DNA from: Nitrospirota bacterium
GTDB taxonomy: Bacteria > Nitrospirota > Thermodesulfovibrionia > Thermodesulfovibrionales > Magnetobacteriaceae
Reading direction: 5' to 3'
Assembly (NCBI GenBank): GCA_015233045.1
Contig: JADFYL010000009.1
Location: 1-37,342 of the forward strand
Length of the DNA stretch: 37,342 bases
Positions 14,548-23,113 of the stretch are shown here, in pieces. Numbering within the stretch: the first letter of the stretch is position 1; each line of letters opens with the position of its first letter. Both the position numbers and the translations under genes were made by a program. Below the pieces are notes generated by a model. The model was given only the letters and a program-made list of their open reading frames with translations, ran no database searches and was not told the DNA's origin.

Positions 14548-17500
14548 TCAACTATAAAATATCCAACAGTCAAACCACCTGAGAGCCGCTTTAACATATG
14601 CCTTGCTCACAGGAATGCCGGTCAATATGGGATAAAACGCTATAAATAGCGCAACCGTCACAGTGCAATACGCATACGTCAACCATTTTAGGCCGTTTTT
14701 CCACTCTTCCAGCCATTTTATGGCATACGTTATACAAAATATGACAAACGGCACAGAGGCGTAAAAATGATATATAAACGTAAGGCGCGGCACCGCCACC
14801 CACGGCAGGAACTGCGCACACAGGCCAGTAAGGACGATAAAGACGCCGCCGCCGACCCTTTTCCTCGTTAAGGCTACCACTAAGACAAACGCAACCGCCG
14901 CTATCCCCACCCACCACACGGCAGGGTTTCCCATCGAAACAATACTCTGTACTTGCTGCCTTTCGGGTGGATTCCCATTATAAAGCCAGAGCGGCCTTTT
15001 CATTATCGGCCACTCGTACCACTTGGATGAAAAAGGATGCTCGGCTACCAGTTTACTATGGTAATCGTACATATCAGTTTGGCTTTGCTTTACGTAGCTC
15101 AAAAGCTCAGTCAACCCATGGTATTTTGCCGTTGGCACGTAGGATAAGACATAAATCACGGCGGGAATAAGTATAAAAAACAGCGCGGCGTACTGTATTG
15201 CCTTAATTGTTGCCGCGTGTATATGTTCAAAGTCTAATTGGGGCGTTTGCCGGATTTTTCGGGCAGAGCGTTGTCTTTTGCCCGCTTTCGGGGGTACTAT
15301 CAATTTGCCTGATTTGCCAAACTCTATATATCTTCTGATAACAGTCGCAAAAAAAATCACCGCAAGTCCACCGCCCGCGTAGATGGAAATCCATTTCACG
15401 GCCACACCCAATCCAAAAAATAGGCCGCTGCCGCCCAAATATAGATTTCCGCCTTTGAACACGCCTTCAATCTTACCACCTGAGACGGCTGAAAGCTCCC
15501 AGTACCTGTACATATAGTAGTACATGAGGATTATGAAGAAAACCGCGAATGTATCAACTGTGGCCATTCGCCCTTGCGCCACACGCATAAAGTCAAAGGT
15601 CATCAGAAGTGACGCTATCAGGGCATATCTCGTCTGCCCAAAGAGCCTGTACCCAAACACGTAGACAATGGCGGGTATAAACGCGGCAAATAACGCCCCT
15701 GTAAACCTCCAGCCAAAGGGATTCATTCCAAATGCGATAATGCCGGCTTCAATAATCACTTTCCCGAGAGGTGGATGTGTCGTTTCATACACCGGCAGGC
15801 CGTGGAGATACTCATAGGCCGTGCGCGCGTGATAGATTTCGTCAAAATACGTACTGTTTATATATGAAGGTGATGGCGGTACGGTTTGCTGTTCGTCAAT
15901 TAGATTGCTGGCCGAATCTTTAGCCGATTGGGTGGTGTTGTAAATCGGCTCATATGGCATTGCTGATTTTACCGGCAATGGGATCCGGGTACCCGTCTCG
16001 AAAAATGCTATCTCGTTGAGCATCGCCCCCGGCACCATGGCAGTCAACAGGATATAACGCCCCTTCATGTCCGCATTTACGCACTCCCATTCAAACACGG
16101 CATTTTGCTTGAGCGTGTTGACCAACTGCCAGTTCTGGAAATCCAGCGAAGACCGCATCTCGTATTGCCCGCCGCCTATGCCGCCAAAAAAACAGACCCT
16201 GCCGACTGAACGCTCCCCGCCAAAATCCACATAAGCGCTTTTACCTTTCTCTGCGGTGCTCCAGAAAGTCTCAGGCGCCTTTGAGCTACCGAGACCGTAG
16301 TACATAATGGCAAGATTTAAAATAGTTATTATCGTTATAGCGGCATAGTCTTTTCTCTTGAGCGTCAAAGGCGCAGTGGCGGGCGAAGGAGCGGGATTTG
16401 CGTCTTCTACTGGCCGGGCGGCATATCGCACAGCTTTTCTTATAGCGTGTGGCACAGGTCTTTTAATAAATATGTCCGCCCCCAGCTTTACAAGATAGAC
16501 AAGGCAGCCAACGTGTGCCAGTGAGACAATCCAAAGCACGCCGTCATGCGGGTCTAAGTTATAGATTCCCTTCGTGCCATAGTGAAGCACATAGGCCTCG
16601 TTTATAAAGAATGTCGCGCTTATAAACGCGTACAGATACAAGAGCCTTTTGTCTCGTATCGAGGTATAACTGACAAGCAGAAGTATCAGTCCTGGAAAAA
16701 GGTAACGCTCGTGCATCTTCACCGACGTGACGAACACAGAGGTTATCAGAAATGCGGCGATAAAATAATATATCCCCTCCGCGTCCCTTTTCTTATAAAA
16801 CAGATACGTACACCAAGCAACGGTTAAAACAATAAACACATAGCCCCACAACTCATATGTCACGCCAAGAACCCTGTCCGCAACCGACGCGAAATTCCCG
16901 CCCAACAGCGTAAAGAGATTAAACGCGTTTAGTGAGGCATAGGGGTACGACGAGAGTGTCTCATGGTAGTGTTTGACTATCCAGAGGGCCTCTTTATTAA
17001 TCGTAAAGGGCAGTATTGCCGCGATAAATACACAGACGGCGGCGCTGAGTGCGATGGCCGCTTTTTTGAGAGATACGCGGCTCAGTGCGAAAATCAGGAC
17101 AGGCGTAAATATAAGCCCCTGCGGCTTAATCAATACCGCAATGGCAAACACTATTGCCCCCGCGGTAAGCCGCCCGCCGGTGATTAGTATGATGAGCCCC
17201 AGAATGCAGAGGCTGAATACCGAATCCACCTGCCCCCACACGGCCGAATTAACTATAACCGCGGGGTTAAAGGCATAGGCAAGGGCAAGGGCCACCGCCA
17301 CAAATCCAGAAAAATTCCTGCGCGCCATTAAAAATACGAGATGTGCCGCCGCAATGTCTGTTATCATGGAAGGGAGTTTTACGAGATACAAAAATGACTT
17401 CGACGCGTCAGCAATATTAAGTACCGATTTTATCTTTCCTAACAGGTAAAATATATAGACATAGCCCGGTGGATAGTCGGCAAACACCTCCCCCGAATAA

Positions 17501-17685
17501 AACCCGGACAGCCCCACCGCCGCCGTACGCATAACCCATGCCTTAAACGTACCGATGTCTATTGGATGGCCTTCTATCGAAACCGCCAAAATGGAGCGCA
17601 TAACAAAGGCGACCATGAGGGCCGCAATATAGAAACTTATGCTTGCTGAGCGGCTCATCGCGGGCTGGCCGTTGGTTTTAGTCAT
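14548..17685 (-). CDS. Giant membrane glycosyltransferase: Gpi18-like half, F5/8C-like domain, PMT half
   Basis: The protein has 1045 residues in three parts. Residues about 1-420 form a multi-pass GT-C module with DYPPG near 71, WGQVDS near 150 and MHERYLFPG near 325, resembling COG5542 (Gpi18-related mannosyltransferase). About 465-570 is a beta-rich periplasmic segment (YVDFGGERSVGRVCFFGG, SLDFQNW) resembling a discoidin/F5-8C domain. About 610-1045 is a second GT-C module of the PMT family: FDEIYHAR near 614-621 holds the catalytic-type acidic pair and THPPLGK follows. It should use a polyprenyl-phosphate sugar to glycosylate a protein or lipid outside the inner membrane. ATG 17685 is chosen because AGGGC lies just upstream. 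The start overlaps the stop of the preceding membrane-protein gene by 8 nt. Confidence 0.82.
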   Translation of the reverse strand: MTKTNGQPAMSRSASISFYIAALMVAFVMRSILAVSIEGHPIDIGTFKAWVMRTAAVGLSGFYSGEVFADYPPGYVYIFYLLGKIKSVLNIADASKSFLYLVKLPSMITDIAAAHLVFLMARRNFSGFVAVALALAYAFNPAVIVNSAVWGQVDSVFSLCILGLIILITGGRLTAGAIVFAIAVLIKPQGLIFTPVLIFALSRVSLKKAAIALSAAVCVFIAAILPFTINKEALWIVKHYHETLSSYPYASLNAFNLFTLLGGNFASVADRVLGVTYELWGYVFIVLTVAWCTYLFYKKRDAEGIYYFIAAFLITSVFVTSVKMHERYLFPGLILLLVSYTSIRDKRLLYLYAFISATFFINEAYVLHYGTKGIYNLDPHDGVLWIVSLAHVGCLVYLVKLGADIFIKRPVPHAIRKAVRYAARPVEDANPAPSPATAPLTLKRKDYAAITIITILNLAIMYYGLGSSKAPETFWSTAEKGKSAYVDFGGERSVGRVCFFGGIGGGQYEMRSSLDFQNWQLVNTLKQNAVFEWECVNADMKGRYILLTAMVPGAMLNEIAFFETGTRIPLPVKSAMPYEPIYNTTQSAKDSASNLIDEQQTVPPSPSYINSTYFDEIYHARTAYEYLHGLPVYETTHPPLGKVIIEAGIIAFGMNPFGWRFTGALFAAFIPAIVYVFGYRLFGQTRYALIASLLMTFDFMRVAQGRMATVDTFAVFFIILMYYYMYRYWELSAVSGGKIEGVFKGGNLYLGGSGLFFGLGVAVKWISIYAGGGLAVIFFATVIRRYIEFGKSGKLIVPPKAGKRQRSARKIRQTPQLDFEHIHAATIKAIQYAALFFILIPAVIYVLSYVPTAKYHGLTELLSYVKQSQTDMYDYHSKLVAEHPFSSKWYEWPIMKRPLWLYNGNPPERQQVQSIVSMGNPAVWWVGIAAVAFVLVVALTRKRVGGGVFIVLTGLCAQFLPWVAVPRLTFIYHFYASVPFVIFCITYAIKWLEEWKNGLKWLTYAYCTVTVALFIAFYPILTGIPVSKAYVKAALRWFDCWIFYS

Positions 17686-18688
17686 ACGCCCTGAAATTTG
17701 AAAAGACAATCGGCCATGTCGCTATTATTATAAACACAATTATTAATAAAATGGAAATCTTCGTCCATCTCCTCTGGGCGTTGTGAATTTCAGTTCGTAT
17801 CGAATCAATTTTTTTAAATGGTTCGGTAACTGCCGCGGCCATGCTGAAAAGTATGCCGCCAAACAGGCTCCCATAGAGTGGATAACCTATGAACATATAC
17901 TGCTTCTGCAGCAAATCAAAAGGGCAGTGGTGCACTGGGGTCTCGTAATAGTAGATAGACACAAAAGATATTATGGACGCCACTGAAACGATAAAAAATA
18001 TCAACGACCACGCACCGGAAATATACCTTAAACTTGGTGAAGAGCCTGGTCTTTTCATAAGCAGAAATAGAAGTACAATCTCAACGGCACCCGCGCCATA
18101 AAACACATACATAGACGGCCCCACCGGCAGCGACGCCAGCGACGACGCCACCGTAATCCCCTCATCACTAAACAGCGAACTACAGCACGAGGTAATCACA
18201 TTTGCCCTAAGCCCAAGGAAATAATCAAGCTGCCAGTACGCCTCAAGCGCTATGACGGGGGCAAGCGCGATCAGATATTTATACTTGAACCTGACAAGCG
18301 GATAGTCCTCGGCCAGCTCATCGACACGATTAATGGCAAGCCACATGGTGCAAAGGAAAAAAATCACAATCTTTGCAAACAACACCGACCATCCGATGGG
18401 ATTGGCGTTAAGTGAGCCTGTTGCGCACATCGCCCCAACAAAGAGTTTGTGTATGTCGTCGGCCGTATATACAAACAGGAACAGGGACAGGATTTGAAAC
18501 CCCATTACGTATTTCATAATCGTTGCAACCAGATATGTCTGCCGCTCAAGTATGAGCTGTTTTGCCGTGCTTTTTGTAATGTCCCATCCAATGATTATCC
18601 TTAACGCGATGGCAACGGAAAACAAAGTCATGATGAGGACAATCAACGAGCCTGCGACAAGGGCGAGGACTCCCGTGTGGAATATCAC
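17678..18688 (-). CDS. Polytopic membrane protein with conserved-looking Cys pair, ABC-linked
   Basis: This 336-residue protein has about eight membrane helices. Cys residues are at 88 (GAMCATGS), 113, 168-169 (TSCCSS) and 255 (HHCPFDLL). Those at 88, 168-169 and 255 fall in hydrophilic loops that should face the periplasm, with His253-His254 beside the last. I do not recognise a named family. Its start overlaps the ABC ATPase stop by 4 nt (ATGA), and it lies in one operon with NosL. A thiol- or metal-handling membrane partner of the transporter is a reasonable inference, copper being the likeliest given NosL. The C-terminus is a final membrane helix after an amphipathic, charged linker (FKKIDSIRTEIHNAQRRW). 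Confidence 0.65.
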   Translation of the reverse strand: MIFHTGVLALVAGSLIVLIMTLFSVAIALRIIIGWDITKSTAKQLILERQTYLVATIMKYVMGFQILSLFLFVYTADDIHKLFVGAMCATGSLNANPIGWSVLFAKIVIFFLCTMWLAINRVDELAEDYPLVRFKYKYLIALAPVIALEAYWQLDYFLGLRANVITSCCSSLFSDEGITVASSLASLPVGPSMYVFYGAGAVEIVLLFLLMKRPGSSPSLRYISGAWSLIFFIVSVASIISFVSIYYYETPVHHCPFDLLQKQYMFIGYPLYGSLFGGILFSMAAAVTEPFKKIDSIRTEIHNAQRRWTKISILLIIVFIIIATWPIVFSNFRAYD

Positions 18689-19377
18689 AACAGGGCGGCC
18701 TCTTTCACCGCTCCGTCGCGCATCTCAATTATGTTGTCTATATACGGTTTTTCGTAGATTAACGGGTCGTGCGTGGCTATGACGATGGTCTTTCCCTCTG
18801 TGTTTAGTGAGGTAACGATGTTCAGAAAGTCCTCGGAGAGTTTGGTGTCAAGGTGGGCGGTAGGCTCATCGGCGAGGATGACGGCGGGTTCGTTTATCAT
18901 AGCACGGGCAATTGCAACGCGCTGCTGCTGCCCCCCTGATAGTTTTTCTACCCTCACCGCGCGTTTTGCTGTCAAGTCTAATTTATCAAGGATTTCCTCC
19001 ATGCGCCGCTCCATCTGCCCCCCATCTATATCGGTAGGATACAGCGGCAGCATGACGTTTTCCATGACGGTCAAGCCCCTGATAAGATTAAAATGCTGGA
19101 AGATAAACCCAAAGGTCTTGCGGCGGACATCTGTGAGAAAACGCTCCGGTAGTTTTGCCACGTCCTTGCCCTCCACAAAAATCTTTCCCTCGGTTGGCCT
19201 TGACATGCAGCCGATAAGCCCAAGCAGGGTAGTCTTGCCTGAGCCGCTTGGGCCTTTCAATACAGTAATTTGTCCACGGGATATTTCTATGGACACAGCC
19301 GAAATCGCCTTTATCTCATCGGCAAGCCCCGCGTTAAACACCTTCGACACACCCTCAGTCCTTATAATGGCATCCAT
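18685..19377 (-). CDS. ABC transporter ATP-binding protein (LolD/MacB type)
   Basis: The protein has 230 residues with every nucleotide-binding motif intact: Walker A GPSGSGKTT near residue 39, Q-loop in FIFQHFNLI, signature LSGGQQQRVAIARAM, Walker B VILADEPTAHLD and the switch His in ATHD. It belongs to the MacB/LolD/FtsE branch, which pairs with FtsX-like permeases rather than classical importers. It sits 3 nt after the permease stop and overlaps the next membrane protein by 4 nt. In the NosL context it likely powers extraction, folding or metal loading of a periplasmic or membrane partner (mechanotransmission) rather than solute import. That role is inference. Confidence 0.92.
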   Translation of the reverse strand: MDAIIRTEGVSKVFNAGLADEIKAISAVSIEISRGQITVLKGPSGSGKTTLLGLIGCMSRPTEGKIFVEGKDVAKLPERFLTDVRRKTFGFIFQHFNLIRGLTVMENVMLPLYPTDIDGGQMERRMEEILDKLDLTAKRAVRVEKLSGGQQQRVAIARAMINEPAVILADEPTAHLDTKLSEDFLNIVTSLNTEGKTIVIATHDPLIYEKPYIDNIIEMRDGAVKEAALL

Positions 19378-19380
19378 CCG

Positions 19381-20535
19381 TTATCGCATTACGGCGTCAG
19401 GGTCAGAGATAGCGGCCTTCCACGAAGGCACAACGGAAGCGGCAACGTACGGCACAACTGTTAAAAAAAACAAGACAAATATCTGATAAATATCTATGTA
19501 CGGCATCGGCTGAAACCTTGGAAATAACACAGACCAGCCCTTTAGTACAGGGGCAAGGAACTGGGCGTTAAAATAAAATACGTGTACGTATGCCAGTATC
19601 AATCCGGTGAGAAATGATCCCGTGGCTACAACGGCACCCTCCCAGAACTTGAGTGTGAGCACGTCGGCGGTCTCCCAGCCTATGGCCTTGAGAATCCCTA
19701 TCTCCCGCCTCTCCTGTGCGTTTATCCCTGTGGCCTTATCCCATACAAATATCATAAAGGCCGCTATTGCCCCGAAAAACATCGTCAGCACAATCCCACC
19801 GCGCCAGTTAAATATGTTGTCGTACGTGCGTATAAGCTCATTTTTTAGTATCGGCCTTGAGTTCGGGAAGGCTCGCCTGATTTTCCTTGCCACCATGGAG
19901 ACCTCGGCGGGGTTGTTTACCTCTACGGTAATGTCTGTTGCCTTGTCAGCAGGCATGTTGAAAAACTTAATAAGGCTATCCTTTGTCATGACGACGAGGT
20001 CATTTGTCAGTATGGCGGAGTTAGCAGTGAAAATCCCGACTATTTTTAGGTTGACGCTCAGTTCAGCGCCGGTGATTAGAAAGAAATCGTCTTTTAGTCC
20101 CGCCTGTCTGAGGTCTGCCACCCCCCTGCCAACGGCGCATTCGGTGTCTGTCTGTGGCATACGCCCGTCTATAAGTTGTATATCCCGCATGTTTTCGTCA
20201 ACGGCCATAAGGGTATAGTTGGCGCTCGTAAGCGAGTCATAGTAGTATCCCCAGTACCTGGGCGTTATCTGCCCCACACCGGCAATGCCCGAAAGGGTCT
20301 TGATATACTCTGTGGGAATGAGTTCGTGCCTGCCGCCTGACATATTCTGGAGAATTATCTCAGGGGAGTTATCAAGCAGTTTAAGCGTCTCGGTCTTATA
20401 CGCGTGTGTGAGAAACAAGATAGAACTAAGCACGGCTATTAAGGCGCTAAAGACAACCGCGATAGAAAAATTCTTGAACTTCCTTCTCGCTAAAGTTGAT
20501 AACGCATACTCGATGATTCGGCCATTGCCTTTCAT
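19381..20535 (-). CDS. ABC transporter permease, FtsX/MacB type
   Basis: The protein has 384 residues. One N-terminal membrane helix (about residues 20-42) is followed by a periplasmic MacB_PCD-like domain of some 200 residues. Three C-terminal helices lie around residues 250-370. The cytosolic segment QERREIGILKAIGWETADVLTLKFWEG is the conserved coupling region of FtsX-domain permeases. With the adjacent ATPase it makes a type VII (MacB-like) ABC module. It overlaps the 97-aa gene by 4 nt. A similar NosL-permease-ATPase arrangement is recalled from other anaerobes, but I cannot verify it here. Confidence 0.88.
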   Translation of the reverse strand: MKGNGRIIEYALSTLARRKFKNFSIAVVFSALIAVLSSILFLTHAYKTETLKLLDNSPEIILQNMSGGRHELIPTEYIKTLSGIAGVGQITPRYWGYYYDSLTSANYTLMAVDENMRDIQLIDGRMPQTDTECAVGRGVADLRQAGLKDDFFLITGAELSVNLKIVGIFTANSAILTNDLVVMTKDSLIKFFNMPADKATDITVEVNNPAEVSMVARKIRRAFPNSRPILKNELIRTYDNIFNWRGGIVLTMFFGAIAAFMIFVWDKATGINAQERREIGILKAIGWETADVLTLKFWEGAVVATGSFLTGLILAYVHVFYFNAQFLAPVLKGWSVLFPRFQPMPYIDIYQIFVLFFLTVVPYVAASVVPSWKAAISDPDAVMR

Positions 20536-20825
20536 CTGGTCACATGTCTTTGTGCGGGCGGCACGATAGAACCAGCCGGAAAATGGTCAACCGACGATGG
20601 GAAATCCTGAAATGGGGCAAAGAAATCAGCCTGTGAAGGGTGCCTCGTATATCTGGCCTCTGTCCAAAAGGCCACGTCGGTTAGTCTCATCACGCGCACC
20701 ATCTTACGCTTTAACGCCATCTCCGGCTCTTTTACATTGACCCTGTTGAGTGAGCCTGTATACAGGGCAAGCAGCACCACCGCCTCTATGGCTATAAACC
20801 CGGCGAATAGTCTTGTCTTTGACAT
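20532..20825 (-). CDS. 97-aa anchored periplasmic protein of the NosL-ABC operon
   Basis: A single N-terminal membrane anchor spans residues about 5-23 (LFAGFIAIEAVVLLALYTG), followed by a soluble periplasmic tail of about 70 residues. The tail contains a VAFWTEARYTRHPSQADFF segment with aromatic and His residues. The protein has no Cys. It lies 5 nt after nosL and overlaps the permease gene by 4 nt. No family is recognised. It is probably an accessory subunit of the ABC module. Confidence 0.7.
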   Translation of the reverse strand: MSKTRLFAGFIAIEAVVLLALYTGSLNRVNVKEPEMALKRKMVRVMRLTDVAFWTEARYTRHPSQADFFAPFQDFPSSVDHFPAGSIVPPAQRHVTR

Positions 20826-20830
20826 ATTGA

Positions 20831-21328
20831 TTAGTGTTTGTGTACAGCGTGCGACATGCCCGTTTCGCCTGATTGAAGGTCTGCGGCCTTTATCTCATCA
20901 AACTTAAAGGTCTTTTGTCCCTTGTGGTCAACCATAAAATTATTTGCCTTGTCAGGGGTTACGGGGACGAATTCCTTGCCCATAGGACCCATAACGTCGC
21001 TTCCTACCACATACAACGCAGTTTGCGCCTTCACCGGTTTGGCCGTATAGTATTCGGTAACGTATATATCTTCGATGTCGGCCTGAGTCTTGTTGGGGTT
21101 GTATTTTGGGATGTCGCAGTAGAACTTGAACATGTCCTTAGGGCCGTCAAAAAACGCGACCGTGCCGTCTTTAAAGATAATTTGAGCGAGCCATTTCGAA
21201 TGCGGGCCAACCAGCATACCACAAACGGCGCACTTATCAGACGGGGATGGTTTATGAGGCTCGGCGGCATAAGCGGTAACTGATATGGCCAAAAGCAATA
21301 GGGCACAAATCAACGATTTTTTCGACAT
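20831..21328 (-). CDS. nosL: NosL-family copper-binding accessory protein
   Basis: The protein has 165 residues starting at ATG 21328 (GGAGG 5 nt upstream). The frame extends further up but lacks a ribosome site. A Sec signal peptide covers residues 1-21. The mature part begins with DKCAVCGM (Cys33 and Cys36), the CxxCGM copper-binding motif of NosL, followed by KWLAQIIFKDGTVAFFDGPKDMFKFYCD, a typical NosL core. The tail is His-rich (MSHAVHKH). Known NosL proteins deliver Cu(I) to nitrous oxide reductase. No nosZ is in the window, so here it may serve another cuproenzyme. It is not a clear lipoprotein, unlike many NosL. It heads an operon of tightly packed genes. Confidence 0.88.
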   Translation of the reverse strand: MSKKSLICALLLLAISVTAYAAEPHKPSPSDKCAVCGMLVGPHSKWLAQIIFKDGTVAFFDGPKDMFKFYCDIPKYNPNKTQADIEDIYVTEYYTAKPVKAQTALYVVGSDVMGPMGKEFVPVTPDKANNFMVDHKGQKTFKFDEIKAADLQSGETGMSHAVHKH

Positions 21329-21652
21329 TGAAACCTCCGGCACTGCACATAAATAACCTTTTAATAAAGGATCCCTCACGGGCTATTATAATCAATTCCC
21401 CCGACATAAATAAACACGGCAACGGGGCAACAGCAAAAAGGATTAAAGACGAAGGGGGGTAACCCCCCTTCACCCGTATTTTCGCACACGCTTTATCAGT
21501 TGAATTCCATCTGCCGCTCGTTGGCGGCTTCCAAAACTCCGGCTAAAGGCTGCGTCTGTGTCAATTGTGTAAGCAGTGCTGCTTGCTAAAGTGCCGCGAA
21601 CTGTTATAGCATAGACAATGTGGTGTAATACAATAAATATGGAAGGAGTCAC
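21329..21652. other. Divergent intergenic region between nosL and cysS
   Basis: This 324-bp gap holds a consensus -10 box TATAAT for nosL on the minus strand (plus-strand 21385-21390), giving a leader of about 50 nt that can form a CCTTT/AAAGG hairpin. It also holds palindromic element copy 2 (about 21439-21492) and a cysS Shine-Dalgarno GGAAGGAG at 21641-21648. A 60-codon minus-strand frame ends exactly at the palindrome, but its composition gives no reason to call it a gene. Confidence 0.6.
21439..21492 (-). repeat. Dispersed ~50-bp palindromic element, copy 2
   Basis: This is the reverse-complement copy of the element at 10121-10170, with the same 9-bp GAAGGGGGG stem and TTA/TAA loop (21451-21471). 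Flanking ATACGGGT and GTCTTTA are also conserved. It lies upstream of both divergent genes rather than downstream of an annotated one. It therefore either insulates the nosL promoter or terminates an unrecognised transcript. Confidence 0.8.
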
Positions 21653-23110
21653 ATGGGATTAAAAATATATAACACTATGTCAGGCAAGAAAGAGGCATTC
21701 ATCCCCGTGGAGGGCAACAGGGTAAGGATGTACGTATGTGGCGTAACTGTCTATGACCTATGCCATGTCGGGCACGCCAGAAGCGCTGTTGTCTTCGACG
21801 CTGTAAGCCGCTACCTTCGCTTCAGGGGCTACGACGTAACATTCGTCAAAAACTTCACCGACATAGACGACAAGATAATAAACAGGGCAAATGAAGAGGG
21901 TAAAACATGGGACGAAATCGCAGAGACCTATACGAATGAATACTATACGGATATGGAAAAGTTGGGTGTTGCAAAGCCTGACATAGAGCCTAAGGCAACC
22001 GGGCATATAGCCGGAATGCTCGACATAATCGGCAAGCTGATGGACAAGGGATATGCCTATGAAACCGACGACGGCGTGTATTATGAGGTAGGGAAGTTCG
22101 CCGACTACGGAATGCTCTCCAAACGTGACCTTTCCTCAATGGAGGCCGGGGCGCGTGTGGAGATAGACCTGAAAAAGAGAAACCACTTTGATTTTGCCCT
22201 GTGGAAGCGCTCCAAAGAGGGCGAACCGGCGTGGGACAGCCCGTGGGGCGCGGGCAGGCCGGGCTGGCACATCGAATGCAGCGCTATGTCGCTTAAACAC
22301 CTCGGCGAGACGTTCGATATTCACGGCGGCGGCGCGGACTTAATCTTCCCGCACCATGAAAACGAAATCGCCCAGAGCTGCGCCGCCACAGGCAAGCCCT
22401 TCGCCAAGTACTGGGTTCATAACGGCTTCATCACAATAGACAAGGAAAAGATGTCCAAATCCCTTGGGAATTTCTTCACGATAAGGGATATACTGCAGGA
22501 ATTCGACCCCGAGGTACTGAGGGTCTTTCTCCTCTGCACACACTACAAAAGCCCCATAGAGTTTTCGCGCGAAAGCCTGAGGCAGACGGAGCCATCAATG
22601 GACAGGGTTTACTCCACAGTGCTTAGGGTAGAGGATTATTTGAATACGTTTAAAGAGAAGGCGAAAAATTCAAAGGACGACGCCGACTTCAGCATTATTG
22701 CCGACTCTTTTAGAGATAAATTTGTTGAGGCCATGGACGATGATTTTAATACCGCCGCCGCCGTTGCCACAATCTTTGATATTGTCAGGGAGATAAACCG
22801 CTATCTTGATAAAAAACCGGCGTCGCCAGAGAGTAAGCTCTCAATTGAAAAGGCAGCCGCGGATATAAAAAAATGTGCCGGGGTGCTGAACATATTTGCT
22901 AAAACACCTCAGGAGTGGTACCAGTCTTTGCTTTGCGCGCATAAGGCCGATATAACAGAATCTGAAATTGAACAACTGATAATAAAGCGGCGTCAGTCCA
23001 GGCAGGACAAGAACTGGAAGCTGGCCGATGAAATCAGGGGCAGTCTTGACGCAAAAGGCATTATTCTTGAGGACAAGGAATACGGCACTATCTGGAAGGT
23101 AAAGGTATAA
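21653..23110 (+). CDS. cysS: Cysteinyl-tRNA synthetase
   Basis: This class I aminoacyl-tRNA synthetase of 485 residues has normal length. YVCGVTVYDLCHVGHARS carries the first zinc-ligand Cys and the HIGH-type motif (HVGHA). HIECSAM and the following HHENEIAQS supply the other zinc ligands, and KMSKSLGN is the KMSKS loop. The C-terminal DALR-type helical domain and the RQDKNWKLADEIR anticodon-side motif are present. It charges tRNA-Cys in the cytoplasm. Shine-Dalgarno GGAAGGAG lies 4 nt before the ATG, giving a canonical leadered mRNA. The radical SAM gene follows after 3 nt. Confidence 0.97.
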   Translation: MGLKIYNTMSGKKEAFIPVEGNRVRMYVCGVTVYDLCHVGHARSAVVFDAVSRYLRFRGYDVTFVKNFTDIDDKIINRANEEGKTWDEIAETYTNEYYTDMEKLGVAKPDIEPKATGHIAGMLDIIGKLMDKGYAYETDDGVYYEVGKFADYGMLSKRDLSSMEAGARVEIDLKKRNHFDFALWKRSKEGEPAWDSPWGAGRPGWHIECSAMSLKHLGETFDIHGGGADLIFPHHENEIAQSCAATGKPFAKYWVHNGFITIDKEKMSKSLGNFFTIRDILQEFDPEVLRVFLLCTHYKSPIEFSRESLRQTEPSMDRVYSTVLRVEDYLNTFKEKAKNSKDDADFSIIADSFRDKFVEAMDDDFNTAAAVATIFDIVREINRYLDKKPASPESKLSIEKAAADIKKCAGVLNIFAKTPQEWYQSLLCAHKADITESEIEQLIIKRRQSRQDKNWKLADEIRGSLDAKGIILEDKEYGTIWKVKV

Positions 23111-23113
23111 TAT

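Noticed and set aside
18773-19486. 237-aa plus-strand frame opposite the ABC ATPase
   Set aside because: The minus frame has all Walker and signature motifs. The plus frame shows no domain and crosses the gene boundary.
19607-20218. 203-aa plus-strand frame opposite the permease
   Set aside because: It is a shadow of the FtsX-type permease with no recognisable motifs or ribosome site.
21470-21652. 60-aa minus-strand frame ending at the palindrome
   Set aside because: It starts with GTG over the cysS ribosome site, has no homology and would lie upstream of nosL without a clear promoter. The match to the palindrome end is suggestive but not enough.
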